From: Chara braunii
Lineage: Eukaryota > Streptophyta > Charophyceae > Charales > Characeae
Direction of reading: 5' to 3'
DNA length: 64,000 nucleotides
NCBI GenBank assembly: GCA_003427395.1
Contig: BFEA01000459.1
Coordinates: 604,412 to 668,411 of the forward strand
Numbering within the stretch: the stretch's first letter is position 1; each line of letters begins with the position of its first letter. A model generated the notes under the pieces. The model saw only the letters and a program-made list of their open reading frames with translations. It did no database searches and was not told the origin of the DNA. The translations under genes and the position numbers were made by a program. This document shows, piece by piece, positions 21,481 to 33,500 of the stretch.

Positions 21481-24400
21481 TTGACCCTTCCAAACGCATG
21501 CAAGACTACCTTTCTCCCATCTTCCCCCAGTTTATCCCTTTGTCTGCTTTCAACCAAAATAAAAAAGAAACTTAGGCTTCACTCTCACACGTTCCTTCCA
21601 TTCAGTCTGATTGGGTCCTAAAGAGAAAGCAAAAACCATAGGGACAACCTCATGCATACAACAGTCATACTGCAGGGGGATAAACAAAACATGGGTGGTA
21701 ATAGGTTGTACAGATGGAAATGGTTTACCTGACGATTCCCTGCCTCCAGAACTCCTCCTGAGTTCTGGCAGAGCTCCCGCAATCGGTGGGTGGACTCCCC
21801 ACAGAGTCTTGACGCGGACCTACGGGTTGCAATCCCGCCTACCGCCTTCCTCTCGTAACCAGGGACTAGACTGAGACTAAGAAGGATAGGGAGAGAAGGT
21901 TTCAGACTCTCAGATTCAAGGATGGTGCTATCAGTCTCGCAAGACAGGGCCTTGTAATCTTGAATCGCCTGAGGGTCCCACAATGACGGCCAATGTGACA
22001 ACTTGGTCAATGTTGTCCAACTGCTGTAGTTGTCTCTCTTGTCAAGCCTTTGATCTGCAGCATCACCTTCCTTCCCCGACTCCGTCCACCCTCTACGTCA
22101 AGTCACAGCCGCACAGCAGGTTGTAATAGTCAGCCAATGCCGTGACAGAATGCAATAATAGTTCGTGTGCGGTCGAGAGGCACTGCAGTAGGGCCGCAGT
22201 ATGCGGCAATGCTGCAATATGCGGTAGTATGCTTGCAATATGCAGTCGTGTGCAGTAGCCAGCTATAGTATATAGCGGTCAACAACTGCATGCAACAATC
22301 AACAGGTAAATCCGCAATTCCGCCGTTGGCCCTCCATCTATCCCTTCACAACAGTCTAGTCAGCACACCAAACTAAGCAGTTCCCAAGTGTGGGCATTGA
22401 GGAGGAGCCTTCAGCAGAAACACAGAGGTACGTGCTGATTTTTAGTCGTATCCAATCTTAGCTCTGGCTCTGCAGCTCTACCTTTGGCCCCCTCCACGTG
22501 GCCAGTCTCCCAAAGGTAGATAGCCAAACACCCTTTTTAAAACAGGCGCCACCATTTGTCTCGCAGCACCTAGAGGTTTCTGAAAAATGCAACTTCCTCC
22601 ACCCGTTCTCGATAAGCAAGGGGCGAAATCACAGCTTCCACTCTTCTTCCCCCTTTGCCCCTGGCTGCCTCCCCGCCCTCTGGCGCAATCTCCGGTTAAG
22701 ATCCACAGAGCCCGTCAACGAGCCCGCAGGTAAGCGGCCTCTTTCCCGTTGTGCTCGGCCCGTAATAGCCATCGGGCTCGTTCCACCTTGCAATCAACGA
22801 CGGTCGCCGCAGCCATATGTCCCGTCACCTCAGATTCCTCCATGTGCCTGCCTCATAGCCGCAAGTCAGCTTAGTCAAGTATGCTCGTCAGAACGAATCT
22901 ACCCTTTGATGCGGGTAGGTTCATTCTGCACTTATACAATCAATAAACTTCTTCTCCGTGCGCTGCCTGCACTCACTGTAACACAAAATCTATCATCCCC
23001 CTTTGAAATCTAACTTTACCAATCCGATCGCCTCACCCTAAACCTTCAAGATTAATCCCTCTTTCTCCCGATTCCAACCCCAATCGAGCGAACCGTGCCA
23101 CTCTCCCTCTCACTGTAGGCCCAGGGCAGCTAGCCATACGCTACTTCAAGTGAGCAAAAATGGAATGAATCTTCGAGCAAAAGACGGCCAGATACGTGTC
23201 CCTCCCTTTTTCTGCCTTTTCTTTCTACTACTCCCTTCTGTCTCTCCCACTCTCTCTTTCTCTCTATGTTGCTCACTGCAAAAAACCGTGCCCCGTAGAA
23301 ACACGTACAAGGAAGACAAAAAAGGAACAAAAAGACAAAAAAATGGGAATAAATCTTCCGCTGAAACGCGGAAAGATTCGTCATCATTTTAAGGCTTCCC
23401 TCCCCTGGCGCAGCCCATTTCTGTACTGACTTCTAACTTACTATTCTAACACAAAATATAAGGCTACCATCGAATTCACCCGGCCCCAAAACAGTAGTTG
23501 GCCATCTTCTTTCACTCGATTCCCTCAAGAATCGGTTGAAGTCTCGTTCCCTCCTTCCTTACGTTCTCTTCCTCCCGCCATAGCTCTTCGCACTGACTTT
23601 TCTATCTAACTCCCGGCTTACTCCACTAATCCTAAAACTAACAATTAAATCGAATTCGCCCTGCCTAAAAACATCGGACTAACATCTTCCCCCGCCCGTT
23701 TTCGTTGAGAAACGGGCGAGCCATCTCACTTTCACCCCGCTTGCCTCTCACCATTGCCCATCCTCGTCGCGCACGCATCTGGCACCTCCGCACGCCCAGG
23801 TTTACTCACCATTCGTTGCTTTTTCTTCCTCAGTCTCCCCTTTCTGCTTGCCTCAGCGTCCGCCCGACAGTCTCCGTCGGCGCCGCCCCTACCGCTAGCG
23901 CAGTATTGACACCGCATCCGCTATCGCATTGGCTCGCCTCCTACCTCTCACATGTATCCGGTGCGACTTCGCGCCCGGATCCCTCCACCTCTGTTGCCTA
24001 CACCGGCACTTGCCCACCCGCGCCTTCCCTCCGCTGCCTCATAGCGCAACTGTCATCCATCCTCGTAGCAACGAGTGATACAGCGGGGGAGTGAAGGCAA
24101 CTCCGAAAAAAGAAAACCCGAAATGCCCGTCCGCTCGCTGCCTACTCTTCCCCGCGGCCGCTCGGCGCCACCCGATACTACCCGGTTGGATCGTACCTCC
24201 CGCCGGCTATACCTGAGGCCGTCCAGCGCTGGGCCTCGACACTTCAGCGATCCCGGCCATCCTGCGGGGCTCAATTTGTGGTTCGGTCCGTCTTTCGCCC
24301 CCATTCCCAAATCCGACGGGGGCCTTCCCTACAGCCTGGCCAGCCGCAGGGCTGGGGGCACAACCCAGCTACAAAGCCCGACAATCCTGTTGTAGGGTCT

Positions 24401-25442
24401 ATGCGGGGGCTTAAGAGACTTGGTCCCTAGCCCGACAATTGCCCACCTGCTATAGTAGGTATTGCTCCCCGCTAGTGGGCGCGGCTCCCACATGTTCCCT
24501 CGTTGGAGACTCAAGCACGGATGCGCCGGCTATGGGGTTCCCCGCAATTCTGTAACGGGGTGACCTCGGCGAGGTCATGAAAACAACTCGTGGTCTCCCT
24601 TCAGGCCACGCAGCAATTGCAACACCCCCCCATGCGCTTCTACCGCAGTCTCTCGTCCCGCAAAGGGACCAAGAACAACAACCTCAAGGAAAATAAAAAA
24701 TAAAAGTACGTCGGGGAACCACGGGGCTGCTGGCACCTTGCCAACCCCGCAGATCGAGCCTGCCGTCGCACCCGCAAACAAAACGGAGGGGGATAGCCCC
24801 ATCGGGACCTCGACCCCTCATTCTTCTCCACGTCGCCCGCCCACCTCGATCCCCGAACCTCCATATCATCGACCCTGTGCCATAACCAATAGGGCTAAGC
24901 CCAAGCCTGAAACCAACGCTCGCAGAGTACCATACAAGGGGGTGCGGCGAGGCGCTTTGGGCAAACAAACCGGCTGCGCGACTCCCAGTGCCTGCGCCGG
25001 CTTGCTTATACCATGCCATAAATGCCCCGCGCGCCATCCTACGACACCCCGCTTACCGCACGAAATCGCGTCGTCGTTGTCGATGCCGTCGTTGGGGTCG
25101 TTCTCCGCATACGCACTCGACTCGGTCAAACGTAGCCATCAAGAGAAAGTATCCCCTAGATCCTAGTTTAATCAAGAGTAACCAAAAATAAAAACTTAAA
25201 GATAGAAATAAAAATAAACAGATCGGCGCCCGCGCCGATTTCATAATCAACATCAGGGGAGGAATCACGCGCGCCTTAAACCTGCGCGCCCACGCACTCT
25301 CTGCTCTAGTCAACCATCCTGTCCACGTAATCACAGACTTGACCGCGCCTTGCGCGGTACACTTAAACTTTGAACCAGAACTATCTCCTATCATTTGTAC
25401 AAATCAGGGCAGATACCCCTTGTAAGGGTATTCGCACCGACA

Positions 25443-27270
25443 GCTTACCGGACCATATTAAGCGACGTCCCCGTCGCTTCGCAAAATCGAAAAGCTATCA
25501 GATTACCCAAGCTGCAGACGAAAGGAGGGACCAATCCAATTCATCGAGAATTTGGGGCAAAAGCCTCCATCCATCTGTACTTACCCACCGTTATATCGCC
25601 AACATATCACTGGGTCTTTAGTTATCCCTCCTCTTTTTAGGATGAACCTCCCCAGGGCCCAAGACCTATTTAAAACACCTTCATTTTGAAGATGAGTCTT
25701 CCAACAAAATCATATCAGCCCCTCTTTCCAAAAATCTGAAGGGGTCTTAACCCATAAAACTTTTCCAGTCATGGAAGTCACTGCCGCTGACAAGACCGTT
25801 TGCAACCTCCAATAAGGTTAGTGAAGGGTCCCTGGCGCCGGCGGGTCTACCTACCGCAGGGCACCTTTACTAGCCCTTTTTGTGACTAGGCAAACATGAC
25901 TGCTGATTCTGGCGGTTCGTCCCCTACCGTCTGCCGCGCACAAAACCCACTTCCGATTCACAACCAAAGGCCAAGACATGAGGGGCTTCTGCTTCTTGCG
26001 GGTTTTCGAGCCGCAGAAGACGGCCCTCACCGACAGCTGAGAACCCGCAAGGTAAAATTTGTCGATTCTGAGCGATGATAAAATGTTTCCCAAATCTTTC
26101 AGGCAAACATGGTCCTTTTCGTCAGACTTTATCACTCATTAGTCAGCTCACCATGCCCCAAATCAGTTTACTCACCTTTGAAGGTGAGTCTTCCAACAAC
26201 CAAAATCATCCCCCCTTTCCAAAAATCACGAGGGGTCTCATGATAAAACCAAACATCCCCTCCTCAAAAATTCGGCGGGGGTCTCATCATAACACATGGC
26301 ATCCCCCTTTCCAAAAATTAAGGGGTCTATAGAACAAAACATTACTGAGAGACCATCTTATGGGTCCTTGTCACAACTTAAGCAATCAACAACCGGCATG
26401 GTGAAGCATTCGAGTCTCAAGGACTCATAAATCTTCAAAAAAATCATGAGGCTCACAATTTTTCACAAACAGGCTGCGCTCCCTCCCCTTATACTCTGCC
26501 CCATCAGCTGCCCGTGGGCAGGTTGCACGAGTATACCGAGGAGTAGACAGCTTTACATGTCACACATTCACACATCTTTCACCCAAGCCAACATTAAGAT
26601 AAAGCCACACGCGTGAGAGTGATAGTGATCGTCACAAAAACCAAGCCTCATAGGGTCTCAACTCAATATGCATACTAGGATAAATTGTCCCTCTCAACAA
26701 CAGCATAGGTACCCAGCCCTCACATCCCAGTCTGTTGAGTAACCCATGTCTCGAACACACAAGTACCTCGGAGCATACCCAAACATACATAAAGGCTCAA
26801 AGCATGCAAGTCTATCCCAACACGCCAACATATCACACATCTGGACATAACCATCTAAATCCCACCAAAAAGAGAAAACAAAAGATTTGTCCAACATTAC
26901 AATCTGCATATGTACAGATGGACAGGCTAGTCGTACCCTCATCTAGATATGCACATATCTAGCTCAGTCTCTATATACAGAAAACCTTGGTCCTACCGAC
27001 GTATAGGCGAACCAGTTCCTACTCACTCATTCCCTCCTGGTCTCACCTTTATGGCTGAGCATTACTCCTATCTACAACCCAAGTTACTTCACCGGATCAT
27101 TATTGCGAGAGTTCCCCACCAACCTCTTTTTCCTCTCCCACAATCAACTCTCATTGTCTAAGTCGTCTGGGCTCAATGCCTCTACCTTGAGCTGAGCCTA
27201 GACTATATCGGGTCGGTCGCGTCTCTTCCCTTATCATTCCTTTCCTTTTCTTCCCCTCGGGCTCGTCTCG
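25443..27270 (-). other. 3' part of the retroelement internal region, no pol found
   Basis: Downstream of the zinc-knuckle relic on the element strand I see no D-S/T-G protease, YxDD RT or D-D-E integrase signature. The longest minus frame (25,851-26,135, 94 codons) has no motif. Purine-rich blocks on the element strand, GGAAAGGGGGAT-like, recur at 26,207-26,335 (three units) and again near 25,725. They resemble polypurine tracts but are not at the LTR border. Confidence 0.5.
26207..26340. repeat. Three 45-bp units with purine-rich (minus strand) cores
   Basis: CATCCCCCCTTTCCAAAAATCACG...AGGGGTCT-type units occur three times in a row with substitutions; a fourth related block is near 25,720-25,755. 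Confidence 0.7.
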
Positions 27271-27278
27271 CGTTCCTT

Positions 27279-28324
27279 ACACCTGCGAGGCGTATGGCCC
27301 GCCTTTCCACAGTAATTCCACACAATTCTCGACCACTACTTTCGTCGTCTCCTACTAGAAGCTGGTACCACCTTCTCGTCACTACTTCCTCCCCTAGGAT
27401 CAGGTGCAGCGGGAGGTTGGACTACCCCAGCTTCTTCCTGTCTTTCTCGCCTCTCCTGCCCTTTCTGCTTGGAATGTTAGTCGTCCTCTCGCAGGTAGGG
27501 ATCACAACATTCTTTGCCTTATTCCGCACCTCTTCTTTCTTGGCAAGTGACTTACGTTTTCTCCCTTCACCCCACCTATGATTCCGCTCGCTCGCCTTAC
27601 CATCTTTCCGAAGCTCATCGTTCACGCCTCCAGAGGTGCTAGCCGCCAATTCATCTGCCCTTTTGCCAGCCTCGTCCCTTTCACATTCTCTTAACGCCTT
27701 CCTTCTTCTGGCTTCGCGTAGGATGTGGCAAAGTTACTGATCAAAATCTTCTCCCACAAAATTCTCTCGTATCTTATCCCATATAAGTCCTCCCGTCCCG
27801 CGGATCATGTCTCGCTGCTCTTCACCCGTAAAGTGCATAAGGAAGAAAAAGCACCGGTCATGTTCAGACAGTCCCCAAACCTTGTGGGAAGCGCGCTCAT
27901 ACTCCACCAGAAAATGCCTCGCTGACTTATAGTCATATCGATCCATCTTCTCGAGGTCCTCTCTGGTCAACTGTTCCTCTCCCAGTCGGTACTTATTCCT
28001 CATGCCATTATAAAATTTCTTCCATGATAACCCTGCTTTCCTGATCACTCCACCGACATCCTCCTATAGGTCAACATGGATATACCTTATGACCTCCTTC
28101 AATATCTGTTCCTGATTCCACTCATACTGGACCGCTATCTGCTCAAACTTGCTAAGGAAGCTAGAGACATGGTTACCGTCGAAGAAACCGATCTCAACCT
28201 TGGGCATGTTGCCCCACTCCCAGTCACGTATGCTAAGCAAATCAACAAACTTCTTGGCCCCAATCCTTCCTTGAGGGTCTTCCATCTCGGGTTTTTTCGA
28301 CCCCATCACCTGTCGAACAAACAA
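27279..28324 (-). pseudogene. Retrotransposon gag with broken zinc knuckle
   Basis: Reading down from 28,324, one frame encodes a capsid-like domain. VEIGFFDGNHVSSFLSKFE starts it and a helical, Trp-containing segment follows. After a TAG at 28,061-28,063 the frame continues with GLSWKKFYNGMRNKY and a YERASHKVWGLSEHDRCFFF segment typical of Ty3/gypsy gag. A TAA at 27,734 precedes a Lys/Arg-rich tail to 27,422. After a one-base shift, a zinc-knuckle sequence lies at 27,279-27,320 with spacing C-x2-C-x4-H-x4-C, but its first Cys codon reads TGG (Trp). Gag would form the virus-like particle and package element RNA. With two stops, a shift and the lost Cys it is probably inactive. The start is not certain. 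Confidence 0.7.
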
Positions 28325-28561
28325 CGGTCGGTTAGGGTCGAGACCCGAGATGAGTCACGTATCAAAATACAGAACCTATCATACTAAACTTACCCCTACA
28401 CCTGCCTTTGCAATACCATAGGTCGCGTATATTCTTATACTAGCAAGGTTCCTCAAGGCTAATCATAGGCAGACAGTAGTGGTCACTATGACAGTAGGTA
28501 GTGAGAGGCCTATAGTCAAGTCTGACGGAGAGCACTTTAGTAAGATGGTAAATGGCTCCTT

Positions 28562-29281
28562 CTATCGTTTCACTGCATCCCGTAACCCATCCCAGTCTCC
28601 GACTTCCTCATTTGGGTCATGTGAAATGGCATACACGTTAACTATATTGGCCGTGTTCCTGAGCCACTGACAGGAAGGCGATAATTTTGGTTCTAAGTAC
28701 ATGACATATATCAATTCACAGGTATAGCGCCCATATTCCCACCCTCGCGTCCTCAAAGTCACTTCAACTGCCGCCTCTACCCTCGCCTGCCCACCAAAAC
28801 TCTTCTCTATCATAAACTCAGGCAGGACTACTCGTAGCGAAGCAGATGGAAGCCCGAACTCTCCAGCGCACTTAACCCTTACGCGGGTTAGTACTCGCTC
28901 TTCCCCATCACAGGATACTTCTCTCGCCCATTTAGCTGCGGCTGCCCCAGCTACCCTCAGAGGCCTAGCAAGCAGGCTTCCGTGCCCAAGCGCCAACTTT
29001 ATCCCATGCTCGATCCAAAAGGCAGTTGAGGCATACAGGGTCACCCTTACAGTTGCGCATTCCTGCTGATCATCGAACCCAGACTCGATCCAGACAAAGA
29101 TATCTGTTCCCATCTTCATACCCCACAATGAAGAGAGGTATTCTCCTGCTCTGACCCGCCTGGGTAAAGACACCTCGAGCCCTCCCTCTTTCTCAGTTGG
29201 CCTGAGCATACGCGGGTCTTCCCGTGCATAAGGCATCTTGAGTTGCCTTTGCTTTGTCTGGGTTCTGCCCATCACAAACAA
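28562..29281 (-). CDS. Extra ORF upstream of gag, unknown function (239 codons)
   Basis: This is the longest intact frame in the internal region, lying between the primer site and gag on the element strand. The first codon is TTG; an ATG follows three codons later. The middle reads WIEHGIKLALGHGSLL, then AAAAKWAREV, TRVRVKC and PEFMIEKSF. A decayed frame at 50.16-50.46 kb, upstream of gag in the plus-strand Ty3/gypsy element, shows the same order (AQGHRLL, LAQIGQEI, LRVRVEV, FMIDLLFES). That suggests a shared accessory protein. Ogre-type elements also carry an ORF before gag, but I cannot claim homology to that protein. No catalytic motif or membrane segment is evident. Confidence 0.5.
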   Translation of the reverse strand: MFVMGRTQTKQRQLKMPYAREDPRMLRPTEKEGGLEVSLPRRVRAGEYLSSLWGMKMGTDIFVWIESGFDDQQECATVRVTLYASTAFWIEHGIKLALGHGSLLARPLRVAGAAAAKWAREVSCDGEERVLTRVRVKCAGEFGLPSASLRVVLPEFMIEKSFGGQARVEAAVEVTLRTRGWEYGRYTCELIYVMYLEPKLSPSCQWLRNTANIVNVYAISHDPNEEVGDWDGLRDAVKR

Positions 29282-29299
29282 ACGTCCAACATACGCCTT

Positions 29300-30579
29300 C
29301 CGTTATTAGACAGACAATCCCTACCCCTTTTGGAAGAGCGACCCTAACGTACAGGCTAAATGGCCAACCATGAGCCAGATGCTGGGCTGGAGGCATCCAC
29401 ATAAATTTTCACACTCTGATAAGGTCCCAAGTATAGTCCCAATAAAATAGGCCACACAAAATACTCCTAAAGAAGATATCTACTTAAACATACAATCTCA
29501 CATACTTGGACATAATCCAGGCTTACTAGGTCTGACATCCATAGGTGAGTTCAATATATAACTCAAAGTGGCATCCTCAAACCAGATGGTCCCAAGTCTT
29601 TAGCTTCCTAAGGGGATGGTCCAACCTGGAAGGGTTTAGGTGAAGGTCTAGCACCAATTACTACCCACCGTTCCATTAAAGGTGAGCAAAAATAGTCTAA
29701 GTGTTAGCTCTTCCATTGCTACTCCACCTCCCTCTAGGATTGGACGTTCTTTATGTAAAGATGGTATTATCCAAACTCACTACGCCCTGTAGTAGAACAG
29801 CCGCCCACAATCCAGACTCAAACCTTTAGGTCCATACCCGTAATATCCTTCAATTGCCCTTAACCTACTTCTCCTCAAAGCGCACAAACGGTTTCTAACC
29901 TGCCCCGTAGGAGAGGATCTATACCTTCAACTCTTGGTAGAGGAATATTATCTCATTCATCCTTAGCTCTCTTCTGATGCAACCGCATTACGATGCGTTC
30001 CCAACCGCTCAGTCGACTTTTTATGGCAGTCAAAAAGGTACCTCATAAGGCTAACTCTCACAATAGCCATGCTTAGTCTTAGCCACGTCAAGCACGCAAG
30101 GCACCGCCCAGGCCTGCCAACTATCGAATCAGAAGGGTTACTAATCCTAAATACCATTATGCTAATCAGCGTCGGTAAACGCAGACTCGAAACACTTATC
30201 ACCTTCGAATCACTCATACCACATTAATCCAAATCAGGTCACATTAATCAAAACCACATCGCCCAACCAACCCATCAACGATCGGGGTTAGAAGAGGTAT
30301 CTACTCCAGTTACCGTCATACGAATCAGAGTACGCAAACGCATAACTAAAGTACGCACGCGCATAATCAACGTACGAGGGCGCATAGTCAAAGCTTATCC
30401 CTTTCGCGTCACCCTTATTGCACCAAACAGAATTAACTCGCATAGTCAGCTCTCACTCGCTTTCTATTCAACATCTCAAATCACCTAGCCATAAAGCTAA
30501 AAGATTTCTCACTTTGCCTATTTCGCACATTCCCATACCCAGATGTCGTTCCTCCATGGGCAACGGTAGGCAACCGTTA
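29300..30579 (-). other. 5' leader region of the retroelement
   Basis: On the element strand this is the untranslated leader between primer site and the extra ORF. It contains three units of about 26 bp (GTACGCANRCGCATAA-like) at about 30,310-30,390. Nothing else is recognised. Confidence 0.5.
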
Positions 30580-30597
30580 TCCCCGGCAACGGCGCCA
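30580..30597 (-). promoter_or_regulatory. Primer binding site complementary to tRNA-Asp
   Basis: On the minus strand TGGCGCCGTTGCCGGGGA lies two bases from the LTR end (30,600). It is the complement of the 3' end of plant-type tRNA-Asp including CCA, and is the standard first-strand primer site of several plant Ty3/gypsy lineages. It fixes the element orientation as minus. Confidence 0.9.
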
Positions 30598-30599
30598 CC

Positions 30600-33500
30600 T
30601 GTCGAGCGCATCGGTCCGGCACCGCACCAGGGCAGCGCAGGACCCTCCCGGTCGCGTCACGCATGAGTTGGTTTAAATCCTCGTCGCAAATATATATATA
30701 TGGAGCTTCCGCAAGCCGCTCCGGCCGAGTGCGCCAGCCATACCTCTCGCGAGCCCCTGCGACAGGATAGGGTCTACGCGAGGCACGACTTACCTCCACC
30801 TTACGGGAGTTGTCACCTCCCTTCGGTGGGCGTATCCCCGCCGAGCTACCAGTCCATAGTACGAAAGCTAATCAGTTACAATCGCAGAGGTGGACCAGCC
30901 GAGGGCATTTCTCAGTCGTTGTAGCATAGGGGGTACACGCGGTATTACGCCTCTATCGAACCCGCACGAGAACCGACATCTTGGGGGGCTGAGGTCCCAA
31001 GCGCGACTCGTCGTTGGTCGACTAGGACGCATCCCACAAACCACGTGCACACCACTTTACGAACACAAAAATAAAACACAAACACACACACATACGAAAC
31101 GACACAACACAAACAACGCGACAACGCTCCTTGCCCCTCGGTAGCCAACGCATAACTTTCCAATGCAGAATTCGGATAGGCGTTGCGCGTGAGACTTAAT
31201 ATAAAACCGTTCGGATGCAAGGCTAACTCATATCGACTCGCAATGCAAGCGTATGCAAGCAGTCGCAATGATGGCGTAGTATGTGGTACCCATACTCATG
31301 CCGTCCTCGTTAATCTCGAGGGACGCATTCGACACCCGCATTGAGGGTTACTCTCTCGACGCTGGACAACCGCCAAGCGCGGTTGAAGACCACACACCCT
31401 CTTCTGCACTCTATGCAGAGTGGGTGGTACAAAGGTCCATACCTGTGGTGGCAGTCGTTTCTTACTGCCCTGGAGATGAGGCCCACTCCAGGCCTGGACA
31501 GAAGTCAAAGGGTTTGACTTTGACGGCTGTCACAGGACTACAACGTCCAACCATAAAATCTCTAAGAAGCAAAGGATAAAAGAGGATCTACCTTTTTTTT
31601 CAAACACATAATACGTTTGACTCTTATGCACAATTACCGTTGGCCTCTCAAACACTCAGGGCACTCATGAATATATGAGGGTTGGTTATATAGGACGAAC
31701 ACTTCTCACAGTCACAGTGAGGCTCCTCTCAACCATATATGTATGTAATCGCAGACAATCACATCCAAAGTCCGAACCACAAACATATCTGCAATCATAT
31801 CAAAGATTCAACCAAAGGTCCACACGCTACACGGGGTTAACTTCAATTATTTCACCCCTTGCTTTACACATGCAAACCTCAACCTCAGTGTTACCTCCCA
31901 GCAATAAAAAAAACTCAGTATCTTTGTTAAATGACCATTCAATAAAGTCCGGGTAAGAACACAATAAAACAAATAAACCACAGGGCTAAAGCCTTTAGGT
32001 TGAGTGGCAGGGGTGAATTGGAGATGAGTCGCAAACCGACGAATCGGTAACCGATCTGTTATCAGTAATAACAGAATATGATCCTTGTAGGATCAAGCTA
32101 AATCTAGTCCTGAACTTGAATCAAATGATTAAGAGGACCTGTAACACATGACAAGTCAATGCCCCAGACTGAACCCATAAGCTCATGGAGGACAATCTCC
32201 ATATCGTGATGTTACCCAAATCATCCCAGCTGACTATAGCTAAGCCTACCTCTAAGCAAGTACCCAAAGAAAGGTAGACTCATGACGAAATCTCCCCTGT
32301 TCATTATGGATTACCAGAATCGTCACCTGTCAAAATATAATTTATCTCCTTCAAACTAAGAAAATTTCGGCAGCGCTTCCTGTAGGAAAATCGCCTTTCC
32401 AGAATTTATGTAAGTCCAAATATAAAAGCAGAAATAATCTTTAACTCTGGAAAGCCAAAATTATGTCTGACTTCCTGAAGCAACAGAAATTTGGGCAGCA
32501 CTCCCTTTAAAAAGGGAGATATCCCAGATTTATACTAAGTCAGATATGGAAGCATAAATAATTTATAACTTTGGGAAATCAAATTTATGTCTAACTTCCT
32601 TAAATAGCAGAAATTTGGACAGCGCTCCCTTTAGAAAGGGAGGCTTCCCAGATTTATACTAAGTCAGATATGAACTCGAGAGACAATTCGAGCTCAACTT
32701 CAGACAAAATTTAACTAACTTCTTAATTTTGTAAAAGTTTCAGCAGCACTTCCTCTAGAAAAGTGTTATTCTAAAATTTATACAAGGCTAAGTCCAAAAT
32801 TTGAAAGTAACTTTGACTTTCCAAAGTTGAATTTTGTCTAACTCCTTGAATTAGCAAAAATTTGGGCAGCACTCTCTTCAGAAAGGGAGTCTTCCTAAAT
32901 TTTAACTAAGTTAGATAAGAGAAAACACAAAGTTAAACTTTTGACAAGTCAAAATTCAACTAACTCCTTGGATTTGTAAAAATTTCAGCAGCACTTCCCG
33001 TAGAGAAAGTAGCTTGGCAAGATTTATACAAAGCCAAATATAAGAAAAGATCTCAGAAAATGCAAAAATTGACCTAAGTAAGAAAAAAGATACTACAGAA
33101 AATGCAGGAATTGACACTAACTCCTGTGGCTTTAGCACATGGCGAGCAACTAAAGCAACTACCTATCAACCTGAAACTCAGACTAAGTAGTGGTCTCACT
33201 CAGTCACATGCAAGCCAAACCACAAAGGTAAGTACTCTCACCAGCCCCAAATTCATTCCATATAGATAGTTTATGAATCTTTTAAGTCCTTGAACCCTTA
33301 TTTCTCTCTTACATAAGACATAGGGTTGGACCATTCCCCATGGAAACAATGCCCAGCTTGACTTTAAGATATACACGAACAGGTTGCACAACTACTTCTC
33401 TCTTCTTTTGGGCATACGACTAGGTCATCCGCCATGAAACAATGTCTAGCCGCCCTGAGCCGTTTAATATCCAAAATTTAGTATTTCTTTGACTTTGTTT

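Larger units (their letters stand above)
18045..25442 (-). repeat. LTR, left copy (3' LTR of the minus-strand element), 7398 bp
   Basis: Near-full-length match to 30,600-37,792. Differences include a 41-bp tandem duplication only here (19,784-19,824 and 19,828-19,868). About 24,660-24,830 differs strongly: the right copy has a shorter, different sequence there. Internal structure includes a 124-bp tandem array, a 28-bp motif array and a GC/CpG-rich third (about 22.6-25.1 kb). Open frames inside are conserved in both copies only because the copies are alike; none shows a domain. Confidence 0.88.

Noticed and set aside
23705-24395. Frames of 129 and 106 codons kept open in both LTRs (also 36,176-36,866)
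   Set aside because: The LTRs are about 94% alike, so shared openness is expected; opposite-strand frames are equally kept and no domain is visible.
25443-25470. Expected polypurine tract beside the left LTR
   Set aside because: On the element strand the bases next to the LTR are mixed (GGTCCGGTAAGC), so I did not annotate a tract there.
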